Origin: an uncultured Pseudomonadota bacterium
GTDB taxonomy: Bacteria; Pseudomonadota; Alphaproteobacteria; RF32; CAG-239
Direction: 5' to 3'
Length of the DNA: 18,855 nt
Assembly: GCA_902495305.1 (NCBI GenBank)
Contig: CABUWG010000033.1
Coordinates: 1-18,855, forward strand
Positions 1 through 7,382 of the stretch are shown here, piece by piece. Numbering within the stretch: position 1 is the stretch's first letter; each line of letters opens with the position of its first letter. Position numbers and translations under genes: made by a program. Below the pieces are notes generated by a model. The model was not told where the DNA came from, searched no databases, and saw only the letters and a program-made list of their open reading frames with translations.

Positions 1-1
1 A

Positions 2-124
2 ATAGAAAGATTAAGGAAAAATAAGGGCAACCTGCGTATGGACGAATACGTTTACTTGTTCTCCTTCTTCGACAAGGTGTTTGAGATTAAATTGTCCGAC
101 ACCCAAACCTCTCCATGGCAATAA
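2..124 (+). CDS. Small XRE/Cro-like HTH protein, C-terminal fragment (copy A)
   Basis: Only the last 40 codons are inside the window; the gene starts upstream. The visible residues include ERLRKNKGNLRMDEYVY followed by FDKVFEIKLSD, and the frame ends at TAA 122-124. This lines up with the C-terminal half of the ORF at 11803-12063 (RRIRRRIYWDQFVYV, then YDKILDIRITD): the shared pattern is R-x-R, an acidic residue, [FY]VY, DK[VI], [ED]I[KR][LI][ST]D. The 11803 copy is three residues shorter between the arginine cluster and the FVY segment. The pattern resembles the third helix and helices 4-5 of Cro/CI-type (XRE) DNA-binding domains, so a small DNA-binding protein is inferred. A hairpin with a T-rich tail follows the stop. 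Function unknown; membership of the same family as the other two copies is well supported by the alignment, the HTH assignment less so. Confidence 0.6.
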   Translation: MERLRKNKGNLRMDEYVYLFSFFDKVFEIKLSDTQTSPWQ

Positions 125-136
125 TTCTGTTATGTC

Positions 137-168
137 ATCCTCGGGCTTCGACCCGAGGATCTATTTTT
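137..168 (+). terminator. Palindromic hairpin, possible terminator of copy A
   Basis: ATCCTCGGG (137-145) and CCCGAGGAT (152-160) form a perfect 9-bp stem around the loop CTTCGA, followed by CTATTTTTC. It begins inside the string GTCATCC, which also opens the long palindrome at 12111, so it may be a REP-type element that doubles as a terminator for the gene ending at 124. Confidence 0.5.
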
Positions 169-190
169 CAAAGTACATTCTTCCCCACAA

Positions 191-258
191 TCCCCGCCAG
201 AGCACCGCGGTCCCCAGGGCAGGGCGTTGACAACCCGCCGCGCGCCTGCCGTGCAGGT
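191..258. repeat. Dispersed GC-rich repeat, copy 1
   Basis: About 68 bp that align with 12229-12295 at roughly 85% by eye. Both contain a CCGCCA-AGCA-CGCG start, a GGGCAGGGC core and a long identical run through CCGCCGCGCGCCTGCCGTGCAGGT. The end CCTGC-CGT-GCAGG is itself a small palindrome. Both copies lie downstream of a small HTH-like gene. No convincing coding sequence is seen; the repeat ends about 10 bp from the tadA stop codon. Confidence 0.65.
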
Positions 259-267
259 GCGGCCTCC

Positions 268-720
268 CTACCTCCGTGCAGCAAAAAAGGATTTTAGAAT
301 TTGCGAGCATTCTTCCTGCAAAAAGCCGCTTTCCACAACCGGTTTGTGATGACAAGTCGGCTGCTGATAAAACGTCACGCCGTTAAGAACCGCGCCGCCT
401 TTGGAATCTTCGGTGCCGATGTACAAATGCGCAATGCGGGCAAAAGAAATGGCGGCAGCACACATGGTGCAGGGCTCAAGTGTCACATACATGTCCAGCC
501 CGCGCAGCCGATTGCTGTTTAGCTTGTGACAGGCTTCCTGAATTGCCAGAATTTCGGCATGAGCCGTTGCATCAAGCGAATGTTGGCTTAAATTATGGGC
601 AGAGGCAATAATCTCGCCGTTTTCGGGATTAACAATCAGCGCGCCGACCGGAATTTCATCCGCGTCCGCTGCTTTCTGCGCCAGTTCAAGCGCCTTGCCC
701 ATATAAAATTCGTGATTCAT
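268..720 (-). CDS. tadA: tRNA adenosine(34) deaminase
   Basis: Deaminates adenosine 34 in the anticodon of tRNA-Arg(ACG) to inosine, in the cytoplasm, so that one tRNA reads several arginine codons. The 150-residue product has the cytidine/deoxycytidylate deaminase fold signatures: HAE at residues 54-56 (zinc ligand His and catalytic Glu) and PCTMC at 83-87 (zinc ligands Cys84 and Cys87), followed by the usual region rich in Ala, Ile and Arg. Length is normal for TadA. I chose the ATG at 720 because an AAAGG ribosome site sits 6 nt upstream; an extension to 735 lacks support. It is transcribed divergently from rluB-rsmD, a common arrangement in alphaproteobacteria, through a 62-bp gap that carries overlapping promoters. 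The last codons run up to the repeat at 191-258, which could have altered the extreme C terminus. Confidence 0.93.
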   Translation of the reverse strand: MNHEFYMGKALELAQKAADADEIPVGALIVNPENGEIIASAHNLSQHSLDATAHAEILAIQEACHKLNSNRLRGLDMYVTLEPCTMCAAAISFARIAHLYIGTEDSKGGAVLNGVTFYQQPTCHHKPVVESGFLQEECSQILKSFFAARR

Positions 721-722
721 CT

Positions 723-751
723 TTGACCTTTGCAAAATTTGTGTGTATTAT
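723..751 (+). promoter_or_regulatory. Sigma70-type promoter for rluB-rsmD
   Basis: TTGACC (723-728), a 17-nt spacer and TATTAT (746-751) give a near-consensus promoter, with an expected start near 758 and a short leader before the rluB ATG at 783. The same bases read on the minus strand give a perfect TATAAT (752-747), pointing at tadA. Confidence 0.6.
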
Positions 752-782
752 ACGAAAAATATTAAAAAAGGAAAGAAAAAAT

Positions 783-1505
783 ATGTCTGAAAGAATAGCC
801 AAGTTTATTGCCCGTTCGGGGGTTTGCTCCCGCCGTGCCGCTGAAGAGCTGATTGCCCAGAAAAGGGTAACTGTAAATGGCGAAACCATTGAAAGCCCGG
901 CTTTTAACGTTGAGGGAAATGAAAAAATTTTGATTGACGGCGAAAAACTTCCGGCTAAGGAAAGCAGCCGCCTGTGGCTTTATTATAAACCAACCGGTCT
1001 GGTCACTACGCATAAAGACAATCAGGACCGCCCGACTGTTTTTGACAATCTGCCCGCCGGCATGCCGCGCGTTATTTCGGTCGGCCGTCTCGACCTGAAC
1101 TCCGAGGGGCTTTTGCTGCTGACCAATAACGGCGAATTGTCACGCCGTCTGGAGCTTCCGGGGCATGGCTGGGTCAGAAGATACAAGGTCAAAGTCCATG
1201 GTTTTCTGGATGAAAAAAAGCTGGCATCTCTGGCAAACGGCATTACCGTAGACGGGGTGGAATACGGCTCAATCAAAGTTGAAATTGAGAATAAAACCGG
1301 TACAAACGCGTGGCTCGTGGTTTCTTTGACCGAGGGCAAAAACCGTGAAATCCGTAAGGTTATGAAGGCCGTCGGCCTTGATGTCGCCCGTTTGATACGG
1401 CTTTCTTACGGGCCGTTTCAGCTGGGGTCAATGAAAAAAGGTGAGGTCAGGGAAGTCCCCGGAAAAGTCTTAAAAGAACAGCTCGGCAAAGATTTTGAAT
1501 TATGA
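783..1505 (+). CDS. rluB: RsuA/RluB-family pseudouridine synthase
   Basis: Isomerises a specific uridine in ribosomal RNA to pseudouridine; RluB of E. coli acts on 23S U2605, and the exact target here is inferred. The 240-residue protein has an N-terminal S4 RNA-binding domain (about residues 1-60, starting ERIAKFIARSGVCSRRAAEE) and a catalytic domain with the family motif GRLDLNSEGLLLLTNNGEL, whose Asp is the catalytic nucleophile. KNREIRKV near the C-terminal third is also typical. The ATG at 783 follows an AAGGAAAG ribosome site and opens directly on the S4 domain; a longer frame from 723 would start inside the promoter. Its TGA overlaps the rsmD start as ATGA, so the two are translationally coupled. 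RsuA, RluE and RluF share these motifs, so the paralogue name is less certain than the family. Confidence 0.85.
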   Translation: MSERIAKFIARSGVCSRRAAEELIAQKRVTVNGETIESPAFNVEGNEKILIDGEKLPAKESSRLWLYYKPTGLVTTHKDNQDRPTVFDNLPAGMPRVISVGRLDLNSEGLLLLTNNGELSRRLELPGHGWVRRYKVKVHGFLDEKKLASLANGITVDGVEYGSIKVEIENKTGTNAWLVVSLTEGKNREIRKVMKAVGLDVARLIRLSYGPFQLGSMKKGEVREVPGKVLKEQLGKDFEL

Positions 1506-2047
1506 GAATCATCGCCGGCAAATATCGCGGTAAAAAGTTAAAGTCGCCGCTGACTGACAAAATCCGCCCGACGGCAGATCGGGCGCGGGAAGCCGTTTTC
1601 AATATTTTAAATGCACGCCTGAACCAAAACTGGCAGGATTACGCTTTGTTGGAAATTTTTGCCGGCACCGGCGCTTTCGGACTGGAGGCTTTGTCCCGCG
1701 GCGTTAAAAAAATCTGCCAAATTGATATTGATACAAGAACGGCCGCCGCCAACGCCGCATTGTTTCCTGAGGAAAAATCCCGCATAAAACTGCTGCGCGC
1801 CGATGCTGCAAAGCTGGGATTTTCAGCTGAAAAGTTTAATCTGCTGTTTATGGACGCGCCGTATAATCAGGGATTGAGCGAAAAAGCCCTGACGGCCGCG
1901 GCTGCCGGCGGCTGGCTGGAACCGGGGGCTTTGTGTTTGGTCGAGGTCGAAAAAAAAGAACAAATCGCCGTTCCGGAAAATTATGACCTGTTGGAAGAAC
2001 GAATTTACGGTCTGGCCAAAATTTTATTTCTGAAATTCAAAGGCTAG
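1502..2047 (+). CDS. rsmD: 16S rRNA (guanine(966)-N2)-methyltransferase
   Basis: Methylates N2 of G966 in 16S rRNA in the assembled small subunit, using S-adenosylmethionine. The 181-residue product has the RsmD start MRIIAGKYRGKKL, then IRPTADRAREAVFNIL, the SAM-binding loop EIFAGTGAFGLEALSRG (about 50-66) and the catalytic motif IV as MDAPY. Most relatives have DPPY at motif IV; Ala at the second position is tolerated in amino-methyltransferases but is worth noting. It overlaps rluB by 4 nt (ATGA). Its TAG overlaps the stop codon of the convergent DUF2125 gene inside the palindrome CTAG (2044-2047), so no room is left for a separate terminator. Confidence 0.9.
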   Translation: MRIIAGKYRGKKLKSPLTDKIRPTADRAREAVFNILNARLNQNWQDYALLEIFAGTGAFGLEALSRGVKKICQIDIDTRTAAANAALFPEEKSRIKLLRADAAKLGFSAEKFNLLFMDAPYNQGLSEKALTAAAAGGWLEPGALCLVEVEKKEQIAVPENYDLLEERIYGLAKILFLKFKG

Positions 2048-3189
2048 AACTTGGCAACGGTAATATTTTCAATCAGCAGTTTGCGGTCTTTATAATCTAT
2101 CGGGGCAATGACCGTAAGATATTTGTCTTTCGGGGAGAGCTTAAATGCCTTGTTGCCGAGCAGGATTTTGCTGACAAAAACGCCCTTGCCGTCAAGCCAT
2201 TGATATTGCAGCATGCTGTCCATACTCTCGGCCAGTCCTTTTGATGACGTATCCAAATGCAGATTCGGCTCCAGTTTTTCATTAAAATAAAGACTGCCGC
2301 GGCCGACCAACGCGAGAGGTTTCCAGTTTAGTGAAGCATATTTCAGATTGATGTAGCCGCCGGCTTCCAGCCATTCGTAAATGGCGGAACGATAAGACGT
2401 GCTGCCGTGAACTTTTCCCATGACGTCCGCCTCGGCAAAAATCATGTCAACCTTGTCCGACAAAGCAATTTCATATTTCTTGTCAAATCTCAAATTCCCC
2501 ACCAGCAGAGAGCAGCCCCATGCCGGTACCAAGCCGGTTTGGTTGGCAGGCGTCTTGCGAACGGTGGAAAAAAGCACGTCGCCGATTTGTGCCGTATGCC
2601 GGATATTCACCTCTTTGGCGCTGACAATCAAGTGCACAAGCTGGTCTTTTTCGTTAATGTCCATCAGAAGCAACGGATTCGGAATGTCAAGGTCATATGT
2701 TTTCCCGCGCAAAGAAACCTTTATCTCGGGAGACAGGCGGATGGTAATTTTACGGGGATTAAAAAGATTAGCCGAAACCTCGATTTTAGGGATTTCCGCC
2801 TTAAAACTCCGCCCCTGATACAGGCTGTAAAACTGAAAGTCCTGTACGGTGGCCAAATTCCCCGGATAAGCCGGAGAGAAAGAAATATTGTTATAAGCGA
2901 CATCCCATCCGGCTTCGTTAAGAGAATTCTGAATTTTGACGATTTCGTTTTTGATAAGGCCGATGGCATAAGACCGTGAAAAAAGAACCCACATCCAGAT
3001 GAATGTCAGTAGAGCGGTAAACAAAAAAGTTCCGATGCCCAATTTGGAAATCCGAAAACAAAATTTCCGTTTCGGCCGGCTTTCGGGGACTTCCTGCTCG
3101 TCCGGTTTCAGGCCCTCAAAAATTGCCTTAACCTCCAGAACGTCCTCAACCGATGCCTGCTGGCGGGTATGTTCTTCTTTTTCTGCCAA
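2044..3189 (-). CDS. DUF2125 membrane-anchored protein
   Basis: Last gene of the ftsE operon. The 381-residue protein has a charged cytoplasmic N terminus (1-48), one hydrophobic helix at about 50-70 and a long, beta-rich remainder probably in the periplasm. The segment GWDVAYNNISFSPAYPG and the later part beginning IEVSANLFNP match the look of alphaproteobacterial DUF2125 proteins, which resemble lipid-transfer or outer-membrane assembly factors in overall style but have no settled function. The start is TTG at 3189, 2 nt after the plsC stop, with a weak AAAAGG about 10 nt upstream; no in-frame ATG occurs before the membrane helix, so an unusual start is needed. The stop overlaps that of rsmD. 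Family assignment is from memory of the pattern and is moderate to good. Confidence 0.7.
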   Translation of the reverse strand: MAEKEEHTRQQASVEDVLEVKAIFEGLKPDEQEVPESRPKRKFCFRISKLGIGTFLFTALLTFIWMWVLFSRSYAIGLIKNEIVKIQNSLNEAGWDVAYNNISFSPAYPGNLATVQDFQFYSLYQGRSFKAEIPKIEVSANLFNPRKITIRLSPEIKVSLRGKTYDLDIPNPLLLMDINEKDQLVHLIVSAKEVNIRHTAQIGDVLFSTVRKTPANQTGLVPAWGCSLLVGNLRFDKKYEIALSDKVDMIFAEADVMGKVHGSTSYRSAIYEWLEAGGYINLKYASLNWKPLALVGRGSLYFNEKLEPNLHLDTSSKGLAESMDSMLQYQWLDGKGVFVSKILLGNKAFKLSPKDKYLTVIAPIDYKDRKLLIENITVAKF

Positions 3190-3191
3190 GA

Positions 3192-3959
3192 TTATTTTGC
3201 CTTTTTATATTTTTTAAGCAAGTCTAACGTATAAGGATACTTTTTGAAAGCCTCCTGATTAAGTTCTTCGCATTTATTTTCAATCTTCTGCTTGAGCGTA
3301 TCCATAAATTCTTTTTTCTCCAGACCGGGAGCAATCGGCGGCATAAATTCTATTATGACCTTGCCCGGATACCGCATAAAAGAAGCCTTTTCCCAAAACA
3401 GTCCGGTATTAAGGGCAACCGGCACCACCGGCAGTCCGAGATTCTGATAAAGAAAAGCCACGCCGGGTTTGTATTGGGTTGTCGTCTCCGGCTTTGTCCG
3501 CGTTCCTTCCGGAAAAATCATAATCGGCCGGCCTTTTGCCACGCGCTTTTTAGATTCCTTCAGCATATTTTTCATGGCGGCCGAACCGGCGGAACGATTG
3601 ACCGGAATCATGCCGTAAAAATGCGATGCCCAGCCAAAGAACGGAATAAAATGCAGCTCGCGTTTCAAAATAAAAACGCCGGTTTTGATAATGGTTGTCA
3701 GATAATAAGTTTCCATCGCCGACTGGTGCTTGCAGGCATAAATCACGCCGCTTTGGCTGATGTATTCCTGCCCGCGGATTTCAATGTCAAGGCCGCAGAT
3801 AATTTTAAGCAGCTTGCGGGACAGCGGCTGCATGAGGCCGTTCCAGAATTTAATGCTCAGTTTCTGCGGAAACGGAGCCAGAAATATGGCAATAATCGCG
3901 CCGAGCAAAATCAGCCCGTAGCAGCAGATGTTAAAAATCAAAGAACGAATAAAAAGCAT
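3192..3959 (-). CDS. plsC: 1-acyl-sn-glycerol-3-phosphate acyltransferase
   Basis: Transfers a fatty acyl chain to lysophosphatidic acid to make phosphatidic acid at the inner membrane. The 255-residue protein starts with a hydrophobic segment (about 5-30), then carries the acyltransferase motifs: KHQSAME (His78, acidic residue Glu83, an HX4E variant of the usual HX4D), a GMIPVNRS region near 116-123, FPEGTRTKP at about 149-157, and VPVALNTG near 179. Length is normal. Its ATG follows the TAA of the preceding gene with no gap (TAAATG), pointing to coupled translation. The HX4E form is seen in alphaproteobacterial relatives, so it is not taken as a sign of inactivity; a related lyso-lipid acyltransferase role remains possible. 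Confidence 0.85.
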   Translation of the reverse strand: MLFIRSLIFNICCYGLILLGAIIAIFLAPFPQKLSIKFWNGLMQPLSRKLLKIICGLDIEIRGQEYISQSGVIYACKHQSAMETYYLTTIIKTGVFILKRELHFIPFFGWASHFYGMIPVNRSAGSAAMKNMLKESKKRVAKGRPIMIFPEGTRTKPETTTQYKPGVAFLYQNLGLPVVPVALNTGLFWEKASFMRYPGKVIIEFMPPIAPGLEKKEFMDTLKQKIENKCEELNQEAFKKYPYTLDLLKKYKKAK

Positions 3960-4538
3960 TTAGTCCTCACCGGTAAAAAATTTTTTGCTAAAATAAACAT
4001 ACAGAAATTTGTTGTACTCCGTGGCAATCAGCCAGAAACTCCCCGGATTCTTCCACCATTTGGCATGAACCTTGTCGGAATAAACCGGACTCGGAACAAT
4101 CGAAACCTCCGGAGAACGATGGCGAAACTCCAGAATACTGCGCGGCAGATGATAGTTAGACGTAACCAGCCGGATGGAACGGATATTGTTTTTCTTAATC
4201 CATTCATCGGCCTCAATGGCGTTACCGATAGTGTCTTTGGCTTCATTTCCGGTTTGCACTTTTTGTTTTTGACGGATTCTCAAATCATTAAGCTGCTCAA
4301 TCTGGGTCAAAGACGTTTGCTTTGAAACGCCGGAAATAAACAGCTTTTCCGCCGCCCCGTCATTCAGCAGCGCCACGGCATTGCTGATCCGGTTGCGCCC
4401 GCCGGTCAATGCGACAATGGCATCGGTTTTGATGCCGGCAGTGTTTTCATAGGAATTAATCTGATGATTAAACCACAAAAATCCGGCAAACCAGAGCAAA
4501 AGCAAACATAAAGCGGCAATAATAAAAAGTTTTCTCAT
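3960..4538 (-). CDS. YdcF/SanA-like DUF218 membrane protein
   Basis: A 192-residue protein with one N-terminal membrane helix (about 4-23) and a DUF218 domain: DAIVALTGGRNRISNAVALL near 39-58, AEKLFISGV near 63-71, then VTSNYHLPRSILEF. DUF218 proteins (SanA, ElyC, YdcF) are linked to envelope barrier function and peptidoglycan or lipid-carrier metabolism; the reaction is unsettled. I place the start at the ATG at 4538 because it overlaps the ftsX TGA as ATGA; a longer frame (to 4631) would lie inside ftsX. The position between ftsX and plsC suggests an envelope role coordinated with division. Confidence 0.8.
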   Translation of the reverse strand: MRKLFIIAALCLLLLWFAGFLWFNHQINSYENTAGIKTDAIVALTGGRNRISNAVALLNDGAAEKLFISGVSKQTSLTQIEQLNDLRIRQKQKVQTGNEAKDTIGNAIEADEWIKKNNIRSIRLVTSNYHLPRSILEFRHRSPEVSIVPSPVYSDKVHAKWWKNPGSFWLIATEYNKFLYVYFSKKFFTGED

Positions 4539-5458
4539 ATCATTTTTTCTAATGTACGTTTTACGGTATAATAGGCGGTAAACATCGCAATCATAACGGC
4601 AAACAACGGCAATATCAAGATAGTTACCCACGATTCTGCGGATAAATGCGCGCCGCTGATAATCCCGCCCTCAATCTGCTCGGCCAGAGAAGCAATCAGA
4701 AAAATCGTCGGAACGGAAAGAGCCACGCCGATAATCCCGCCCAAAAGCGACAGCCATCCGGTCCTGCGGGCATATTGCTGGGCAATATACGCGTCTTTTG
4801 CCCCCATGGTATGAAGGATTTCTATAATATAGCGGTGCAGTCCCAGACTGGTCTGCGTGCTGTAAAAGATTGCGCCGGACGTGACCAGAATGACCAAAAA
4901 CAAAATGCTCAGCGCCAGCATTTTCAGGCCGTCGGCAAAGCGGATAAGCTTGTTGAGCCAGAGCTTGTGGTTGTCAATTGAAGCCAGCGGCGAAACCTGA
5001 GCCAGATTCTCTGCCAATACGCCAAAATCCAGCGTTGCCCCTTTTTTGATTTTTACGTCAATCAGCCGCGGCATCGGCAGGCTTCCGATTTCAATACCGT
5101 CCCCGAGCCACGGTTGAATAAGCTTTTGCAGCTGCTCGTCCGACAAGGGTGTGACTTTTTCAATCTCAGCCACCGATTCCAGATATTGCACGGCCTTGTT
5201 CTGGTTCTCCATCGTATCGGCCAGAGCTTTGCTGCGGTCGCTGTCGTTAACCGGCATAATCTGAACGGTCAGCGAGCCGAGAATGCTGTCATTCCAGTTT
5301 CTGAGCATGGAATTAATGGAAAGCACGCCGGCCAGCGTAATGGCAAAAATAAAAACCGCAATAGAAATCATAATCTGCAAAAACAGGTTAGAACTGTCAT
5401 TGTTCAAAGGCAGTTCCTGCTTGCGCGAAATAAAATCAGCCGCAGTGTTATTGCTCAT
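4535..5458 (-). CDS. ftsX: Cell division protein FtsX
   Basis: Membrane partner of FtsE; the complex regulates peptidoglycan hydrolases at the septum. The 307-residue protein shows the FtsX topology: a cytoplasmic N terminus, a helix at about 26-48, a periplasmic loop of about 130 residues, then three helices near 179-200, 235-259 and 277-298. The stretch IIEILHTMGAKDAYIAQQY before the third helix is the typical conserved coupling segment. The start is taken as the ATG at 5458, which overlaps the ftsE TGA (TGATG) and sits just after an AGGAGG site; a TTG directly before it would add one residue. It overlaps the next gene by 4 nt. Confidence 0.92.
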   Translation of the reverse strand: MSNNTAADFISRKQELPLNNDSSNLFLQIMISIAVFIFAITLAGVLSINSMLRNWNDSILGSLTVQIMPVNDSDRSKALADTMENQNKAVQYLESVAEIEKVTPLSDEQLQKLIQPWLGDGIEIGSLPMPRLIDVKIKKGATLDFGVLAENLAQVSPLASIDNHKLWLNKLIRFADGLKMLALSILFLVILVTSGAIFYSTQTSLGLHRYIIEILHTMGAKDAYIAQQYARRTGWLSLLGGIIGVALSVPTIFLIASLAEQIEGGIISGAHLSAESWVTILILPLFAVMIAMFTAYYTVKRTLEKMI

Positions 5459-6204
5459 CAAATGCCTCCTTTTCCGGTTTTGTTGCCAATGTTGATGCCG
5501 GTAAAATCGTAAGGCTCATAAACGCTGAGCCCGTGGTTTTGCAAATGCAGGCGCGGAAAGGCAAAATCAGTAATCAGTTTTTCGCTGTGGGTTGCAATCA
5601 CAACCGTTGTGCCGAGCTTGTTGAGTTCGACAAACAGCTTCATGAGTTTGGGCGCAATGTCATTATCCACGTTTCCGGTCGGTTCGTCGGCCAGCAGCAG
5701 GTCAGGGCGGTTGATAACGGCACGGGCAATGGCGGTACGCTGTTTTTCTCCGCCGGAAAGGGTGGAAGTTTTGGCATACATGTTACGGTCCAGCTCAACC
5801 CATTGCAAAAGTTCGGTCACTCTTTTTTTGACTTCCCGTTCGTTCATGCCGCAGATTCTCAGAGGCAGGGCAACGTTGTCAAAAGCCGAAAGGTGTTCCA
5901 GCAGACGAAAGTCTTGAAACACGACGCCGATTTTGCGCCGCAGCAAAGAAAGGTTGTCGCGGTTGGTAAAGTTAATATTCCGGCCAAAAACCTGTACTAT
6001 GCCGCGGCTGGGTTTTTGTGCCAGATACATCATGCTGAGCAAAGACGTTTTTCCGGCGCCGCTGCGTCCGGTCAGAAAGTGAAAAGACCCTTTTTTCAGA
6101 CTCAGGGAAATGTCGCTCAAAATCTCCGGCCCCTGACCGTAACGGATTCCCACATTCTGCATGACAATAATTGCATTATTGCTCTTGGTTTCGTTTTTTT
6201 GCAA
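5458..6204 (-). CDS. ftsE: Cell division ATP-binding protein FtsE
   Basis: ABC-type ATPase that pairs with FtsX at the inner membrane. The 248-residue protein has Walker A GRSGAGKT (46-53), the signature LSGGEKQR (149-156), Walker B LLLADEP (about 169-175) and a following GNVD, the D-loop form typical of FtsE. The likely start is a TTG at 6204: a strong AAGGAGGG site lies 6 nt upstream (6211-6218). An ATG start at residue 15 would leave that site too far away. It is the first gene of a five-gene minus-strand operon in which every junction is an overlap or a gap of 2 nt or less. No clear promoter was found in the AT-rich 133-bp gap to the divergent zinc-ribbon gene. Confidence 0.92.
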   Translation of the reverse strand: MQKNETKSNNAIIVMQNVGIRYGQGPEILSDISLSLKKGSFHFLTGRSGAGKTSLLSMMYLAQKPSRGIVQVFGRNINFTNRDNLSLLRRKIGVVFQDFRLLEHLSAFDNVALPLRICGMNEREVKKRVTELLQWVELDRNMYAKTSTLSGGEKQRTAIARAVINRPDLLLADEPTGNVDNDIAPKLMKLFVELNKLGTTVVIATHSEKLITDFAFPRLHLQNHGLSVYEPYDFTGINIGNKTGKGGI

Positions 6205-6337
6205 CTTTTGCCCTCCTTGAAACTAAAATATTTTCTCTAAGATATAGCAATAAATCATTTAATAAAATATTTTTTTTCTTTGATTAAATGCTTTTTGTGC
6301 AATAAGGTGCAATATAAAGTAAAAAAGGTAAAAAACA

Positions 6338-7342
6338 ATGCGTATAAAATGTCCTAACTGTGGAAAATTATATGAAATAGCAGAAGCGGATATGCCGGCG
6401 GGCGGCCGCAGGCTGCGGTGTTCCGGCTGTGGAGAAGTCTTCTGGCGCCGTCCGGAGGATGCGGACGATTCTTTCAGTGCTCGGACAGAAGAAAAAACAG
6501 CCTCTGTTGATGCACCGGACTGGGACGAACTAAATCATGAAAAGAAGCCTGAAAACAATCCGGATTGGAATGAAATAAATCATGAAAAACCGGATTCGGA
6601 CGCAAAAGAATGGGCAGAAATCAATGCAGAACAGACAAAAACAGAAGATGTTGCCGCTCTGGACAAAGAAGAAATGCCGGCTGCCGTAGCGCCGGAAGAT
6701 GTCGCGGCGCCCCAAACACCGGATGAAGATAAGACGCCGGAAAAAGAGGATGGCACGGCCTCCGGCACAACGGAGAACAAGCCTGACGGCATGGATGATA
6801 TTTTCAAACGCCTGTCCGAACAAAGTGAAGCATTGGCTCAAAAAGAAAGCGCCCGTCCGGCATCGGAAAAAGTCTGGGGCTGTATTTGCAAAAATGCGGG
6901 ATTATGGAACAAAACAAACCGCCGTTATTTTTATTTTCTGCTGTTTTTGATTTTTGTGCTGCTGATGTATTATTTCCGTTATGAGATTGTCAGAACGGCG
7001 CCCTTTATGGAAAAAGCCTACACCGCGCTGAATATCAAATCAAAAATCCTCGGCGAGGGGCTGGAGTTCAAAAACGTCAGCCGCCGCACTTATGAAGACG
7101 ATTATGTAACCAAGATGGAAATCAAAGGCTTTATTGTTAACAGTACCGATAAAATGCTTGAGATTCCGACCGTCAAACTGGAGGTCATGGATGAGAAAGC
7201 CATGGTGCTTCAAACTCAGACAACCCCGCCGCCGGCGAAGTATATTAAGGAAAACGGCCGTGTTGCTTTCAGCGTGACCGTGACCAAACCGTCACCGTTG
7301 AGCAAATATATTTATCTGACCTTTACGGAAAATCAAAAATAA
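6338..7342 (+). CDS. MJ0042-type zinc-ribbon membrane protein with DUF3426-like C terminus
   Basis: A 334-residue protein beginning with a zinc ribbon: CPNC at residues 5-8 and CSGC at 28-31, with GGRRLRC between, as in MJ0042-family proteins. A long acidic, low-complexity linker follows (about 40-175) and contains three related copies of a short block (PDWDELNHEK, PDWNEINHEK, KEWAEINAEQ). A membrane helix is at about 195-211. The C-terminal 110 residues look like a beta-rich extracytoplasmic domain (GFIVNSTDKMLEIPTVKLEVMD) of the DUF3426 type. Genes of this kind often sit divergent to ftsE in alphaproteobacteria; the function is unknown. The ATG at 6338 follows an AAGG site, with a TATAAA at 6313-6318 as a possible -10. 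Confidence 0.78.
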   Translation: MRIKCPNCGKLYEIAEADMPAGGRRLRCSGCGEVFWRRPEDADDSFSARTEEKTASVDAPDWDELNHEKKPENNPDWNEINHEKPDSDAKEWAEINAEQTKTEDVAALDKEEMPAAVAPEDVAAPQTPDEDKTPEKEDGTASGTTENKPDGMDDIFKRLSEQSEALAQKESARPASEKVWGCICKNAGLWNKTNRRYFYFLLFLIFVLLMYYFRYEIVRTAPFMEKAYTALNIKSKILGEGLEFKNVSRRTYEDDYVTKMEIKGFIVNSTDKMLEIPTVKLEVMDEKAMVLQTQTTPPPAKYIKENGRVAFSVTVTKPSPLSKYIYLTFTENQK

Positions 7343-7380
7343 AAAAAATTCCCGTTTTGCAAAGAACGGGAATTTTAATT
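7341..7380. terminator. Bidirectional intrinsic terminator between the zinc-ribbon gene and argS
   Basis: AATTCCCGTT (7347-7356) and AACGGGAATT (7365-7374) form a perfect 10-bp stem with an 8-nt loop. On the plus strand it is followed by TTAATTTTC; on the minus strand the tail is a run of T residues. It serves both convergent genes. Confidence 0.85.
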
Positions 7381-7382
7381 TT

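Noticed and set aside
3474..4325. A 283-codon plus-strand frame antisense to plsC and the DUF218 gene
   Set aside because: The composition is that of a shadow frame (rich in Arg, Asn, Phe) and both genes on the other strand carry clear family motifs.
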